Below, piece after piece: positions 9,721 to 19,035 of a stretch of 41,544 nucleotides of DNA. This DNA is from Burkholderiaceae bacterium (GTDB lineage Bacteria; Pseudomonadota; Gammaproteobacteria; Burkholderiales; Rhodocyclaceae): contig JAIPCT010000025.1 of assembly GCA_021738065.1 (NCBI GenBank), forward strand, positions 1 through 41,544, read 5' to 3'. The position numbers and the translations under genes were made by a program. A model generated the notes under the pieces. It was not told where the DNA came from. It worked only from the letters and a program-made list of their open reading frames with translations, and ran no database searches. Numbering within the stretch: position 1 is the stretch's first letter; the number at the start of each line of letters is the position of its first letter.

Positions 9721-10067
9721 CGCTGGATCCGGTGAAAGCTGCGGTAGTGATCGGCCGTGTAGTAGAACACGACGGGAGGATTGTCGCCAGTGACGATGCG
9801 CCGCGCGCCTCGATCGGAGCGCCCCGGTGTCGGCACCGTGTATTCGCGGTAGTAGCCGCGCGGCTTGCCGGGCAGGAGGCGTTCGCGGTTTTCGAAAACG
9901 ATGCCGTCACGCCGATAAGGCAAGGGGCCGCCCGCATCGATCAACTGCAGCGTCTGGCGCGCTTCGTCCGGGAGTTGCCCGATGTCTACCGAATTCGCCG
10001 AACCGTCGCGCGCCTGCGCGCTACCCAGCAGGAAGGTAGCGATCAGCGCGCAAAGCAGGCGACGCAT
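9717..10067 (-). CDS. Secreted guanyl-specific ribonuclease (RNase Sa/N1 type)
   Basis: The 116-residue protein has a signal peptide (about residues 1-19, ending SAQA). The mature part shows the microbial RNase catalytic set in the same context as RNase Sa: E75 in YREYTV, R89/R90 in GARR before IV, and H107 in TADHYRSF. Such enzymes cut single-stranded RNA after guanosine. The ATG at 10067 lies 2 bases after the aspS stop. A longer open frame runs into aspS, but that part is antisense-like noise. The gene is coupled to a barstar-like gene, the expected inhibitor. Roles could be phosphate scavenging from RNA or competition; the sequence does not decide. Confidence 0.87.
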   Translation of the reverse strand: MRRLLCALIATFLLGSAQARDGSANSVDIGQLPDEARQTLQLIDAGGPLPYRRDGIVFENRERLLPGKPRGYYREYTVPTPGRSDRGARRIVTGDNPPVVFYYTADHYRSFHRIQR

Positions 10068-10069
10068 GC

Positions 10070-11881
10070 TCAGGCCTTGCCGACCTCGACTTGCGTTTCC
10101 ACCTTCTGGCGCAAGCGGATGTGCAGCTCGCGCAACTGCTTTTCGTCGACATCCGACGGCGCATCGGTAAGCAGACACTGGGCGCGCTGGGTCTTGGGAA
10201 AGGCGATCACGTCGCGGATGGATTCCGCGCCCGCCATCATGGTCACGATGCGGTCGAGGCCGAAGGCCAGGCCGCCGTGGGGCGGTGCGCCATATCTCAG
10301 CGCATCGAGCAGGAAGCCGAATTTTGCCTGTTGTTCCTCGGCACCGATACCCAGGGCCAGGAAGACCTTTTCCTGGACCTCGGCACGGTGGATACGCACC
10401 GAACCGCCGCCCATCTCCCATCCGTTCAGCGCGAGATCATAGGCTTTGGCCAGACACTTTCCAGGGTCGGTCGCCATCAATGCCTCGTGGCCATCCTTGG
10501 GACTGGTAAAGGGGTGGTGGCATGCCGTCCAGCGCTGGTTTTCTTCGTCGAATTCGAACATCGGGAAGTCGACCACCCACAGCGGCTGCCAGGCCGAGCC
10601 ATCGAGGTAGCCCTTGTCGTGGCCGATCTTGCTGCGCAGGGCGCCCATAGCGTCATTGACCACCTTGGTCTTGTCGGCGCCGAAGAAGATCAAGTCGCCG
10701 GATTGAGCGCCGGTGCGCTCGACGATGGTTTTCAGGGCGGCGGCATGGAGGTTCTTTACGATCGGCGACTGCAGGCCTTCTTCGTTGAGTTTCGCGGCGT
10801 CATTGACCTTGATGTAGGCCAGACCCTTGGCGCCGTAGATCTTGACGAACTCGGTGTAGCCGTCGATCTCGCCGCGGCTCAGCGTCTTGTCGCCGCTGCC
10901 ACCGCCCGGTATGCGCAAGGCGGCAACCCGGCCGCCGCTGGAGGCCGGACCACTGAACACTTTGAACGCGACGTCGGCCACCGCGTCGGTGACGTCGGTG
11001 AGTTCCAGCGTAATGCGCAAATCCGGCTTGTCGGAACCATAGCGGCTCATGGCCTCGGCGTAACTGATGCGCGGGAAAGGATCGGGCAGATCGACCGCCA
11101 AGGCCTGCTTGAAGACGCTGCGGATCAGGGCTTCCATGATGGTGGTGATCTGCGTCTCATCGAGGAAGGAGGTTTCCATGTCGATCTGGGTGAATTCCGG
11201 CTGGCGATCGGCGCGCAGGTCTTCGTCGCGGAAGCATTTGGTGATCTGGTAATAGCGATCGTAGCCGGCCACCATCAGGAGTTGCTTGAACAACTGCGGC
11301 GATTGCGGCAGGGCGAAGAACTGGCCCGGATGCACGCGCGACGGCACCAGATAATCGCGCGCGCCTTCCGGGGTCGACTTGGTCAGCATCGGCGTCTCGA
11401 TGTCGATGAAACCCTGCTCGTCGAGGAAGCGGCGGAAAGCCATCGCCACCTTGTAGCGCAGCATCAGGTTTTTCTGCATCTGCGGACGGCGCAAGTCGAG
11501 CACGCGATGGGTCAGCCGCACATTCTCGGAAAGGTTCTCGTCGTCGAGCTGGAAGGGCGGCGTCACAGCGACGTTGAGCACTTCGAGTTCGTGGCAAAGT
11601 ATTTCAATTTCGCCGGAGGCCAGATTGGAATTCTCGGTTCCGGCGGGACGCCGGCGCACCTTGCCCGTGACCTTCAGCACGTACTCGCTGCGCACGTCCT
11701 CGGCGATCTTGAACATCTCCGGACGATCCGGGTCGCAGACGATCTGCGTCAATCCCTGCCGATCGCGCAGGTCGATGAATATCACGCCGCCGTGATCGCG
11801 ACGACGATGATTCCAACCGCACAGCGTGACGATCTGATCGACATGGGAGGCATTTACTTCGCCGCAATAATGGGTACGCAT
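10070..11881 (-). CDS. aspS: Aspartyl-tRNA synthetase
   Basis: The 603-residue class II synthetase has an N-terminal anticodon-binding OB fold (about 1-105), the catalytic core with motif 2 ([20 protein letters not shown]) near residues 215-235, a bacterial GAD insertion domain in the middle, and motif 3 ([11 protein letters not shown]) near 530. It charges tRNA-Asp. Because the organism also has gatC and gatA, it may also charge tRNA-Asn for transamidation; that is possible but not shown here. It lies 35 bases after the DUF502 gene and 2 bases before the RNase gene. Confidence 0.97.
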   Translation of the reverse strand: MRTHYCGEVNASHVDQIVTLCGWNHRRRDHGGVIFIDLRDRQGLTQIVCDPDRPEMFKIAEDVRSEYVLKVTGKVRRRPAGTENSNLASGEIEILCHELEVLNVAVTPPFQLDDENLSENVRLTHRVLDLRRPQMQKNLMLRYKVAMAFRRFLDEQGFIDIETPMLTKSTPEGARDYLVPSRVHPGQFFALPQSPQLFKQLLMVAGYDRYYQITKCFRDEDLRADRQPEFTQIDMETSFLDETQITTIMEALIRSVFKQALAVDLPDPFPRISYAEAMSRYGSDKPDLRITLELTDVTDAVADVAFKVFSGPASSGGRVAALRIPGGGSGDKTLSRGEIDGYTEFVKIYGAKGLAYIKVNDAAKLNEEGLQSPIVKNLHAAALKTIVERTGAQSGDLIFFGADKTKVVNDAMGALRSKIGHDKGYLDGSAWQPLWVVDFPMFEFDEENQRWTACHHPFTSPKDGHEALMATDPGKCLAKAYDLALNGWEMGGGSVRIHRAEVQEKVFLALGIGAEEQQAKFGFLLDALRYGAPPHGGLAFGLDRIVTMMAGAESIRDVIAFPKTQRAQCLLTDAPSDVDEKQLRELHIRLRQKVETQVEVGKA

Positions 11882-11916
11882 AGGATTTCCGGACGGGTTC
11901 TGGCCCTGACGGGCGG

Positions 11917-12546
11917 TTACTGATTCTGGGCGCGGCCCATGGGATTGCGCATGGGCGGGGCGACGACGCCCATCGAAACGATGTACTTCAGCGCCTCATC
12001 GACGTTCATGTCCAGCACTATGACATCGGCTTTGCGGACGAAGAAGAAGAAACCGTTGACCGGGCTGGGCGTGGTCGGTATGAAAACGCCGACGTATTCC
12101 TCCGGCAGCATGTCGGCCACATCACGCGCCGGATGCCCGGTCTGAAACGCCACGGCCCAGGCCTCGGGGTGGGGATAGCGCACCAGCAAGACTTTGCGGA
12201 AGGCGACGCCGCTGCCCGAAAACAGTGTGTCGCTGACCTGCTTGACGCTGTAGTAGATCGACTTGACGACAGGAATGCGGGCCAGCACGCCCTCCCAGAA
12301 ACGCACCAGTTTCTGGCCGACGATGTTGGTGGTCACCAGGCCGGTGAGAAATACGATCAACAACGTCAGCAGCGCGCCGAGGCCGGGGATGTACATTCCG
12401 AGCAGATGCTCGGGATGGATAGCCTGCGGCAGCAGCAGCAGGGACTGATCCATGGAACGGACGATCAGGGACAACACCCACGCCGTTATTGCCAGCGGGA
12501 CCCAGATCAGCAGACCGGTGATGAAGTATTTTTTTATGGCGGACAC
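11917..12546 (-). CDS. DUF502 family membrane protein
   Basis: The 209-residue protein has two strong membrane segments near the N terminus (about 9-31 and 52-76), then a soluble part with the DUF502 hallmarks [17 protein letters not shown] and [19 protein letters not shown]. Function is unknown in bacteria; plant homologues are the COV proteins. It starts at a GTG preceded by AGAAGA. It sits between the fmdB-type gene (16 bases upstream) and aspS, a common betaproteobacterial order. Confidence 0.88.
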   Translation of the reverse strand: MSAIKKYFITGLLIWVPLAITAWVLSLIVRSMDQSLLLLPQAIHPEHLLGMYIPGLGALLTLLIVFLTGLVTTNIVGQKLVRFWEGVLARIPVVKSIYYSVKQVSDTLFSGSGVAFRKVLLVRYPHPEAWAVAFQTGHPARDVADMLPEEYVGVFIPTTPSPVNGFFFFVRKADVIVLDMNVDEALKYIVSMGVVAPPMRNPMGRAQNQ

Positions 12547-12562
12547 TATCTTCTACGGTTCG

Positions 12563-12826
12563 TCAGCTGTTTGCGGCGCAGCTGCCCGTTCCGCCCTGAC
12601 ACGGCGGTGGATTGTCGCTCTTTGTTTCCGCAGGCTTGCCGCCACCGCCCTTGAAATCGGTGGCGTACCAGCCGTTGCCCTTGAGCTGAAAGCCCGGTGC
12701 GGTCAGCTGCTTCTTGAAATTCTCGGTCTTGCACTCTGGGCAGGTAGTCAACTGCGGATCGCTGACTTTCCGCATGACATCTTTCTCAAAGCCGCAATCG
12801 GTGCAGCGATAAGCATAGATTGGCAT
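12563..12826 (-). CDS. FmdB-type zinc ribbon protein
   Basis: This 87-residue protein starts MPIYAYRCTDCG and has a CxxC...CxxC zinc ribbon (C8, C11 and CPEC near 34-37), followed by the LTAPGFQLKGNGWYATDF stretch shared by FmdB-type proteins. The C-terminal 25 residues are low-complexity, rich in Gly, Pro and Ser. FmdB was named as a putative regulator of amidase genes; the real role of the family is not established. It leads the set fmdB-DUF502-aspS. Confidence 0.88.
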   Translation of the reverse strand: MPIYAYRCTDCGFEKDVMRKVSDPQLTTCPECKTENFKKQLTAPGFQLKGNGWYATDFKGGGGKPAETKSDNPPPCQGGTGSCAANS

Positions 12827-12940
12827 GACATTCTCCGATAATCGGGCAAAGAGCGCGATTATAGCCGAAGCCCCTGACTTGCCGGTCGATGTCGGGTCGC
12901 TTGCGGCCCGACGCCAAGGGCCGGCACCGGGTTTGTGCGC

Positions 12941-13795
12941 CTAGAGATTCATGCCCAGATAGGCGTGAGTCAGAGGTTTGCCCCAGATCAGGGAAATCAC
13001 GCCGGCCGCCGCAAGGTAGGGGCCAAACGGTATCGGCACGTTGCGCCCGCGCCGGGTCAGGACCATCAGGGCCAGGCCGACGACAGCACCGACGAAGGAA
13101 GAAAGCAGAATCGTCACCGGCAGCATCTGCCAACCCAGCCAGGCACCAAGCGCCGCCAGCAGCTTGAAATCCCCGTAGCCCATGCCCTCTTTGCCGGTCG
13201 CCAGCTTGAATCCCCAGTACACCACCCAAAGCGACAAGTAGCCGGCCATGGCGCCGATTACCGCACTCTTCAGATCTGTGTAGGCGCCGAATGCGTTGAG
13301 CGCCAGTCCCAGCCAGAGCAAAGGCAAGGTGATGTCGTCGGGCAGCAACTGCGTATCAAAATCGATGCCGGTCAAGGCAACCAGGGCGCCGATGAAGACC
13401 AGGGCGCCGACGCCGGCCACGGAGAAACCAAACTTCCAGGCGACAAAGGCGAACAGCAATCCGGTCACGGCTTCGATCAAGGGATAGCGAACCGAAATCG
13501 GCTTGGCGCAGCCTTTGCACCGGCCGCGCAGCAGCAGCCAGCTAAGGATGGGAATATTCTCCATGACCGTGATCGAATGCCCGCACTGCGGGCAACGCGA
13601 ACGCGGCTTGGACAGTGTCAGCGGCTCGAATTCCGGCGCCGGCTCATTGCGCAGCTCGGCGCACTGCGCCGCCCAGTCGCGCTCCATCATGATCGGCAGG
13701 CGATGAATGACGACATTCAGAAAACTGCCGACCATCAGACCCAACACGCCGGCGACCCAGGCGAACACCAGCGGATCGGCCAGCTGCGCGATCAT
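12941..13795 (-). CDS. pilD: Type IV prepilin peptidase / N-methyltransferase
   Basis: The 284-residue polytopic membrane protein cleaves the prepilin leader and methylates the new N terminus. The cytoplasmic loop has the four-cysteine zinc site CPQCGH...CKGC. The two catalytic aspartates are in GIDFDTQLLPDD and GYGDFKLL. I prefer the ATG at 13795, preceded by AGGTGG 5 bases away; a GTG three codons earlier (13804) is possible. It follows pilC by 21 bases. No pilB gene lies next to them in this window. Confidence 0.95.
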   Translation of the reverse strand: MIAQLADPLVFAWVAGVLGLMVGSFLNVVIHRLPIMMERDWAAQCAELRNEPAPEFEPLTLSKPRSRCPQCGHSITVMENIPILSWLLLRGRCKGCAKPISVRYPLIEAVTGLLFAFVAWKFGFSVAGVGALVFIGALVALTGIDFDTQLLPDDITLPLLWLGLALNAFGAYTDLKSAVIGAMAGYLSLWVVYWGFKLATGKEGMGYGDFKLLAALGAWLGWQMLPVTILLSSFVGAVVGLALMVLTRRGRNVPIPFGPYLAAAGVISLIWGKPLTHAYLGMNL

Positions 13796-13816
13796 CGGCG
13801 CCACCTGAACGCCGGC

Positions 13817-15049
13817 TTAGCCGACAACCGAGCCAAGCTTGAAGATCGGCAGATACATGGCCACCACCAGGCCGCCGATGAGGCCGCCGAGGAAGACCAT
13901 GATGATAGGCTCCATCAGACTCGAAAGCGTTTCCACCGCCTCATCCACCTCGGCCTCAAAAAAGTCGGCGGTCTTGCCCAGCATGGAATCCAGCTGACCT
14001 GACTCTTCACCAATGGCAACCATTTGCGTCACCATGGGCGGGAAGACACCGGAGTTTTCCATGGCAACGGTGAGGCTGGACCCGGTGGACACTTCGGCCT
14101 GAATCTTTTGTGTTGCCAGCATGTAAACATAGTTGCCCGCAGCGCCGCCCACCGAGTCGAGTGCGTCGACCAACGGCACACCGGCAGCAAACATGGTAGA
14201 CAAGGTTCGCGTCCAGCGCGCAATGGAGGATTTGCGCAACAGGTCGCCAAACACCGGAAGCTTGAGGAAATATTTGTCCGCGGCAATCTGCACCGCCCGC
14301 GACCGCTTGAAGGCTTGCAGCATTCCGTAAATCACGGCATAAATGCCTCCAAATATCAGATACCAGTTCTCCACGAAATAATCGGAAATCGCGATAACGA
14401 TCAGCGTCGGAGCCGGCAGTTCACCACCGAAACTGGCGAACACACCCTTGAACGCCGGCACCACGAAAATCATGATTACCGCCGTAATGACAAAGGCGAC
14501 AATCAGAATGGAAATGGGATAGAACAGGGCGCCCTTGATCTTGGACTTGATGGCCTGGATTTTCTCCTTGTAGGTCGCCAGACGATCGAGCAGAGTGTCG
14601 AGAATACCCGCCTGTTCGCCGGCCTCGACCAGATTGCAGAACAACGCATCGAAATGGTTGGGGTACTTGCGAAACGCCGACGCCAGCGTGGCGCCCGTTT
14701 CGACATCGGACTTGATGTCATACAACAGCTTGGCCAGCCCCGGATTGTTGGTGCCCTTGCCGACGATGTCAAAGGATTGCAGCAAAGGAACGCCGGACTT
14801 CACCATGGTGGCGAGCTGGCGCGAAAACAGCGTGATGTCCTTGTCGGTGACCTTGCCGCCGGAACTGAGCTTGTTCTTCTTCAGCTTGGTGATGTTGATG
14901 CCTTGCCGGCGCAGCGCGGAGTTGGCGGCAGCGACGCTGGCTGCCTTGATTTCGCCACGAACGACTTTACCGGTCTTGTTCTTGCCCTCCCAGGAAAAAC
15001 TGAGTTCCTTTGGGCCGTTCTTTTTGTCTGCCTTGCCTGCTGTGGCCAT
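13817..15049 (-). CDS. pilC: Type IV pilus inner-membrane platform protein PilC
   Basis: The 410-residue protein has two tandem T2SS-F domains, each starting with a segment like FSRQLATMVKSGVPLLQS (about 75-92) or WTRTLSTMFAAGVPLVDAL, and three membrane helices (about 180-205, 230-252, 380-402). PilC anchors the assembly ATPases and the growing pilus at the inner membrane. GGGAG precedes the ATG. The gene is first in a two-gene unit with pilD; 107 bases separate it from the CorB/CorC-type gene upstream. Confidence 0.96.
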   Translation of the reverse strand: MATAGKADKKNGPKELSFSWEGKNKTGKVVRGEIKAASVAAANSALRRQGINITKLKKNKLSSGGKVTDKDITLFSRQLATMVKSGVPLLQSFDIVGKGTNNPGLAKLLYDIKSDVETGATLASAFRKYPNHFDALFCNLVEAGEQAGILDTLLDRLATYKEKIQAIKSKIKGALFYPISILIVAFVITAVIMIFVVPAFKGVFASFGGELPAPTLIVIAISDYFVENWYLIFGGIYAVIYGMLQAFKRSRAVQIAADKYFLKLPVFGDLLRKSSIARWTRTLSTMFAAGVPLVDALDSVGGAAGNYVYMLATQKIQAEVSTGSSLTVAMENSGVFPPMVTQMVAIGEESGQLDSMLGKTADFFEAEVDEAVETLSSLMEPIIMVFLGGLIGGLVVAMYLPIFKLGSVVG

Positions 15050-15156
15050 TGGCTGCTCCCGCTTGTTTTTCCGGCATTCTACGCCCCGTCGTTCGGGGTT
15101 ACCGCCCTGACGGGCACTCAGAAACCCCCGAAGATGCCCTCAACATGCCGAGAGTA

Positions 15157-16428
15157 TCATTCTCCGGCGGGGCGGTGAAGACGTACCATCTTGATCTTTC
15201 GGTCCTGTGTTTGAACGATCTCCATCGCCATGCCATCGACTTTAAGCCCGACGCCCACCTCGGGTATGTCCTGCAGATGCTCGAGTATCAGGCCGTTCAG
15301 CGTCCGCGGACCGTCGAGGGGGAAGTCCAGCTGCAGCATTCGGTTGAGTACCCGCAAACTTGCGGCGCCATCGACCAGCACCGTGCCGTCATCGTTCCAA
15401 GACAGCACGCGGCTGACGTCCGACTGGCGCGTGGTGAACTTGCCGACCAGTTCTTCAATAATGTCTTCCAGCGTCACCAGGCCTTCGATCTCGCCGTATT
15501 CATCGACCACGAGGCCCATGCGCTGGCGGTTCTCGCGAAAGAACTGAAGCTGCGTGTAAATCGGTGTCGCGGCCGGAATGAAATAGGGTTCGGACATCCG
15601 CTCGCGCAAGGCGGCGTGGTCCAGGTCCCCGGTAAATGCCTGGGCCAGCAACTGGCGCTGATGCAGAACCCCGACAATGTTGGCCGGGTCGTTCTCGAAC
15701 ACCATCACCCGTGTGTGAAAACTCGTCGCCAGCTGCGCCTTGATGCTCTCGATCGGTGCCGCAATATCGATCGCCTCGATCTCGCCGCGCGGCGTCATGA
15801 TGTCCGCCACCGCCAATTGTTCCAGCTCGAACAGATTGAGCAGAATCGAGCGATGTTGCTTGGGAATGAAGCGGCCGGACTCAAGCACCATCGCGCGCAG
15901 TTCTGCCGGCGAGAGGTGGGAGGACTCGAAACCCTCTTTGGGCTGAAGGTTCAGCAAGCGCAGCAGTGGCTGAACCAGCAGATTGACCAGCCAGACAATC
16001 GGATAGGCCACCCGCAACAGCGGTGTCAGGACATAGACGATACGCACCGCCAGCCAGTCCGGATAGGTTGCGCCGGCGACTTTGGGCGTGATCTCGGAAA
16101 AGACCAGCAGGCAGAGGGTGACGAACAGGGCGCCGGCTTCAAGGGCCCACTTCTCCTGACCGAACATCTGCAGCGCAATATGCCCGGTCAGCATGGCGGC
16201 CACCGAATTGATCAGGGTATTGCCAAGCAGGATCACGCCCAGTAACTGGTCGGTCTTGTTCAGCAAGGTCACCGCCATCCGTGCGCCGCGATGGCCTTCT
16301 TGCGCCATGTGCCGCAGGCGAATCCGGTTGGAAGCCATCATCGCGGTTTCCGACATCGAGAAGAAACCCGAGCAGACCAGCAACAGCGCGAGCGCGGCGA
16401 ATTGCGCCGGTAGAGATATTTCGTCCAT
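15157..16428 (-). CDS. CorB/CorC-type (CNNM, HlyC/CorC family) membrane protein
   Basis: The 423-residue protein has an N-terminal CNNM membrane domain (about residues 1-175, several helices, with FSMSETAMMASNRIR), two CBS domains (about 195-320, with MTPRGEIEAID and YGEIEGLVTLEDIIEELVG) and a C-terminal CorC/HlyC domain (about 335-415). The family takes part in magnesium and cobalt transport or its control. The ATG at 16428 overlaps the stop of the upstream CcsA-like gene (TGATG). The frame stays open far upstream, but that part lies inside the CcsA-like gene. The order ffh, ccsA-like, corB matches ffh-ypjD-yfjD of Escherichia coli. Confidence 0.93.
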   Translation of the reverse strand: MDEISLPAQFAALALLLVCSGFFSMSETAMMASNRIRLRHMAQEGHRGARMAVTLLNKTDQLLGVILLGNTLINSVAAMLTGHIALQMFGQEKWALEAGALFVTLCLLVFSEITPKVAGATYPDWLAVRIVYVLTPLLRVAYPIVWLVNLLVQPLLRLLNLQPKEGFESSHLSPAELRAMVLESGRFIPKQHRSILLNLFELEQLAVADIMTPRGEIEAIDIAAPIESIKAQLATSFHTRVMVFENDPANIVGVLHQRQLLAQAFTGDLDHAALRERMSEPYFIPAATPIYTQLQFFRENRQRMGLVVDEYGEIEGLVTLEDIIEELVGKFTTRQSDVSRVLSWNDDGTVLVDGAASLRVLNRMLQLDFPLDGPRTLNGLILEHLQDIPEVGVGLKVDGMAMEIVQTQDRKIKMVRLHRPAGE

Positions 16429-17252
16429 CAACGACCGAGGATGACTTCGAGCACGAAGCGGCTGCCCACATACGCCAGCAGCAGTGCGGCAAATCCGGCC
16501 AGCGTCCAGCGCAGCGCGACACGGCCGCGCCAGCCGCGCAGATGACGGCCGACCAGCAATGCGGCGAAAATCAGCCAGGACAGGAAGGCAAAGACCGTCT
16601 TGTGATTGAAGCTCAGCGCCTTGCCGAACAGGGTTTCGGAAAAGAACACGCCCGAAATCAGGGTCAGCGTCAGCAGCACGAAGGCGACATGGATCAGCCG
16701 GAACAGCAGGGCTTCCATGGTCAGCAGGGGCGGCAGGCCCGCCAGCAGCGGCGAAATCTGCCCGCGATGCAGGCCCTTTTCGGCGGTCGCCATCAACAGG
16801 GCATGCAGGGCGGCGAGGGTGAATAGGCTGTAAGCCAGCATCGCCATCAGGAAATGCAGGCGGAAGGCCATTGATCCGGCGCTGGTCAGCACATGCGCCT
16901 CGGAAAATACGACCGGCAGCAAGGCCGCCACGGCTGCTGCCGGCAAGCCGATCACCTGCAAACCTTCCATGCGGGCGTAGAAGCTCTCGATCCAGTACAA
17001 GGCAATCGCCAGCCAAAGCATCACGGAAAGCGCGATCGCGAAGCTGAAGCGCATGCTGCCGCCATCGAATATTTCCATGCGCAAACTGACGGCATGCGCC
17101 GCCACCGCAACCAGAAGCAGGCCGCGCTCGCCCAGCTTGAGGCCGCCGGCCGGCTGACCCAGCACCGGTCCGCGCCAACGGGTGCGCCAGAGATGTACCG
17201 CCAGGCCCGCATAGAGGGCTGCGGCCAGCAGATGCATTAAGATTGCGGGCAT
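16428..17252 (-). CDS. CcsA/HemX-like cytochrome c assembly membrane protein (YpjD-type)
   Basis: The 274-residue protein has about eight membrane helices and the cytochrome c assembly domain, with conserved histidines (H in VAAHAVSLR, HFLMAMLAYSLF, FNHKTVFAFLSW). The family handles heme in cytochrome c maturation or related membrane steps; the exact role of the YpjD branch is unclear. It is divergent from ffh (58 bases between the starts) and coupled to the CorB/CorC-type gene downstream. Confidence 0.88.
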   Translation of the reverse strand: MPAILMHLLAAALYAGLAVHLWRTRWRGPVLGQPAGGLKLGERGLLLVAVAAHAVSLRMEIFDGGSMRFSFAIALSVMLWLAIALYWIESFYARMEGLQVIGLPAAAVAALLPVVFSEAHVLTSAGSMAFRLHFLMAMLAYSLFTLAALHALLMATAEKGLHRGQISPLLAGLPPLLTMEALLFRLIHVAFVLLTLTLISGVFFSETLFGKALSFNHKTVFAFLSWLIFAALLVGRHLRGWRGRVALRWTLAGFAALLLAYVGSRFVLEVILGR

Positions 17253-17310
17253 CGGCGAAGTCTACACCAAGCCTCCCATCCCGAATTGCATCCAAGCACC
17301 CCTTTCACCC

Positions 17311-18666
17311 ATGTTAGATAACCTCACCCAGCGCCTTGGCCGCGTCGTAAAAACCATGCGCGGCCAGGCGCGCCTGACCGACGAAAACATTTCGGACATG
17401 CTGCGCGAAGTGCGCATGGCCTTGCTCGAAGCCGACGTCGCCCTGCCCGTCGTCAAGGATTTCATTGCCAAGGTCAAGGAAAAGGCCCTGGGCCAGGAAG
17501 TGATCGGCTCGCTGACTCCCGGCCAGGCGCTGGTCGGCGTCGTGCATCGCGAACTGACCGAATTGATGGGCGGCGCCAGCGTCGGCCTCAATCTCGCCAC
17601 GCAACCGCCGGCCGTGATCCTGATGTCCGGCCTGCAGGGCGCGGGCAAGACCACCACCACGGCCAAGCTCGGCAAATGGCTCAAGGAACGGCAGAAGAAA
17701 AAAGTGCTGACCGTCAGCTGCGACGTCTATCGCCCGGCCGCCATCGAGCAGCTCAAAGCCGTGTCGGCCCAGGCCGGCATCGACTTCTTCCCGTCCACGG
17801 GAGAACAAAAACCTGCCGCTATCGCCGCCGCCGCGCTGGATCATGCCAAGCGCCATTATTACGACGTGGTATTCGTCGATACCGCCGGACGCCTCGCCAT
17901 CGACGAAGCGATGATGGCCGAGATCAAGGACTTGCATGCACTGCTGAAGCCCATCGAGACCCTGTTCGTGGTCGACGCCATGCTCGGCCAGGATGCGGTG
18001 AATACCGCCAAGGCCTTCAACGAAGCCTTGCCGCTGACCGGCGTCATCCTCACCAAACTCGACGGCGATTCACGCGGCGGCGCGGCGCTGTCGGTGCGCC
18101 ACGTCACCGGCAAACCGATCAAGTTCGCCGGCGTCGGCGAAAAGCTCACCGGCCTCGAGGAGTTCCACCCCGAACGCATGGCCTCGCGCATCCTCGGCAT
18201 GGGCGACATCCTCGGCCTGGTCGAGGAAGCCCAGCGCGGCGTCGATCAGGACAAGGCGCAGGAATTCGTCAAGAAGATGAAGTCCGGCAAGGGCTTCGAC
18301 CTGCATGACTTCAAGGCGCAGATCGGCCAGATGAAAAACATGGGCGGGCTGGGCGCCATGCTCGACAAACTGCCGGCGCAGTTCGGCGCCATGGCACAAA
18401 AGGCCGGCGGCGCCATGGAAGACAAATCCGTGCGGCGCCTGGAAGGCATCATCAACTCGATGACGCCGCAGGAACGCAGCAAGCCCGAAATCATCAAGGC
18501 CAACCGCAAACGCGCCATTGCCACCGGCGCCGGCGTTTCGGTGCAGGAGGTCAATCGTTTGCTGAACCAGTTCGAGCAGACGCAGAAGATGATGAAGCAG
18601 TTCTCCAAGGGGGGGATGCAGAAGATGATGCGGGGCATGAAAGGGATGTTGCCGGGCATGCGCTGA
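17311..18666 (+). CDS. ffh: Signal recognition particle protein Ffh
   Basis: The 451-residue protein has the N domain (1-90), a GTPase G domain with P-loop GLQGAGKTTTTAKL (near 107-120), DTAGR (near 190) and TKLDGDSRGG (near 247), and a methionine-rich M domain that ends in repeated MMKQF, MQKMMRGMKGMLPGM. Ffh binds signal sequences and 4.5S RNA and directs ribosomes to FtsY. Full length for the family. A dense cluster of short repeats begins within a few bases of its stop codon. Confidence 0.97.
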   Translation: MLDNLTQRLGRVVKTMRGQARLTDENISDMLREVRMALLEADVALPVVKDFIAKVKEKALGQEVIGSLTPGQALVGVVHRELTELMGGASVGLNLATQPPAVILMSGLQGAGKTTTTAKLGKWLKERQKKKVLTVSCDVYRPAAIEQLKAVSAQAGIDFFPSTGEQKPAAIAAAALDHAKRHYYDVVFVDTAGRLAIDEAMMAEIKDLHALLKPIETLFVVDAMLGQDAVNTAKAFNEALPLTGVILTKLDGDSRGGAALSVRHVTGKPIKFAGVGEKLTGLEEFHPERMASRILGMGDILGLVEEAQRGVDQDKAQEFVKKMKSGKGFDLHDFKAQIGQMKNMGGLGAMLDKLPAQFGAMAQKAGGAMEDKSVRRLEGIINSMTPQERSKPEIIKANRKRAIATGAGVSVQEVNRLLNQFEQTQKMMKQFSKGGMQKMMRGMKGMLPGMR

Positions 18667-18748
18667 CGTGTCCGTTCGTGGTGAGCTTGTCGAACCACTT
18701 GTCCGTCATTCCCGCGAAAGCGGGAATCCGGCACCAGGCCTGTTTCGT

Positions 18749-18773
18749 CGCCGTAGCACCAGCGCCGACTTTT
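18749..18773 (+). repeat. CACCAGCGCCGACTTTT dispersed repeat, copy 1
   Basis: It reads CGCCGTAGCACCAGCGCCGA, then CTTTT. Intergenic, inside the repeat island after ffh. Confidence 0.8.
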
Positions 18774-18825
18774 CGGGCGCCGTCATTCCGGCGAACGCCG
18801 GAATCCAGTGCTTCTTTGATTCCTT

Positions 18826-18843
18826 CGCCGTATCACCAGCGCC
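18826..18843 (+). repeat. CACCAGCGCCGACTTTT dispersed repeat, copy 2 (partial)
   Basis: CGCCGTATCACCAGCGCC is present, but the GACTTTT end is missing. It is in inverted orientation to copy 3. Confidence 0.65.
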
Positions 18844-18934
18844 AGCGCTTTGCGTCCCTTCGGGAACTTTTCAGGGTGTGCCCTTAACCTGCATGCCGGG
18901 ACTCGCCCCGGCGCGGCCTTGGAAGCGAAGTGAG

Positions 18935-18958
18935 AAAGTCGGCGCTGGTGACACGGCG
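18935..18958 (-). repeat. CACCAGCGCCGACTTTT dispersed repeat, copy 3
   Basis: The plus strand reads AAAGTCGGCGCTGGTGACAC, then GGCG, the reverse complement of the consensus. Confidence 0.8.
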
Positions 18959-19035
18959 ATTTAACGGGGTGGTTCGACAAGCTCACCACGAACGGCTCAA
19001 ACCCACCACGAACGGGTGGTGGATCAGCGCAGAGG

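Larger units (their letters stand above)
18672..18995. repeat. Repeat island bounded by perfect 27-bp inverted repeats
   Basis: The 369-base gap between ffh and the lytic transglycosylase gene holds no gene. Its ends are perfect 27-bp inverted repeats, 18672-18698 and 18969-18995 (core GTGGTTCGACAAGCTCACC). Inside lie two palindromes of the GTCATTCC...GGAATCC type (18705-18730 and 18780-18808) and three copies of the CACCAGCGCCGAC repeat: 18749-18773, a partial one at 18826-18843, and an inverted one at 18935-18958. The last two face each other. No transposase is encoded. It looks like a site where several small mobile repeats have piled up. Confidence 0.8.

Noticed and set aside
10091-11923. 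610-codon open frame on the plus strand
   Set aside because: It lies wholly antisense to aspS, a certain gene. Such long shadows are common in GC-rich DNA.
12935-14002. 355-codon open frame on the plus strand
   Set aside because: Antisense to pilD and pilC; low-complexity His/Gln-rich product typical of a shadow frame.
16429-17295. N-terminal extension of the CorB/CorC-type protein to 712 residues
   Set aside because: The extension lies in another frame of the CcsA-like gene, and the family start is the ATG at 16428 with a TGATG junction.
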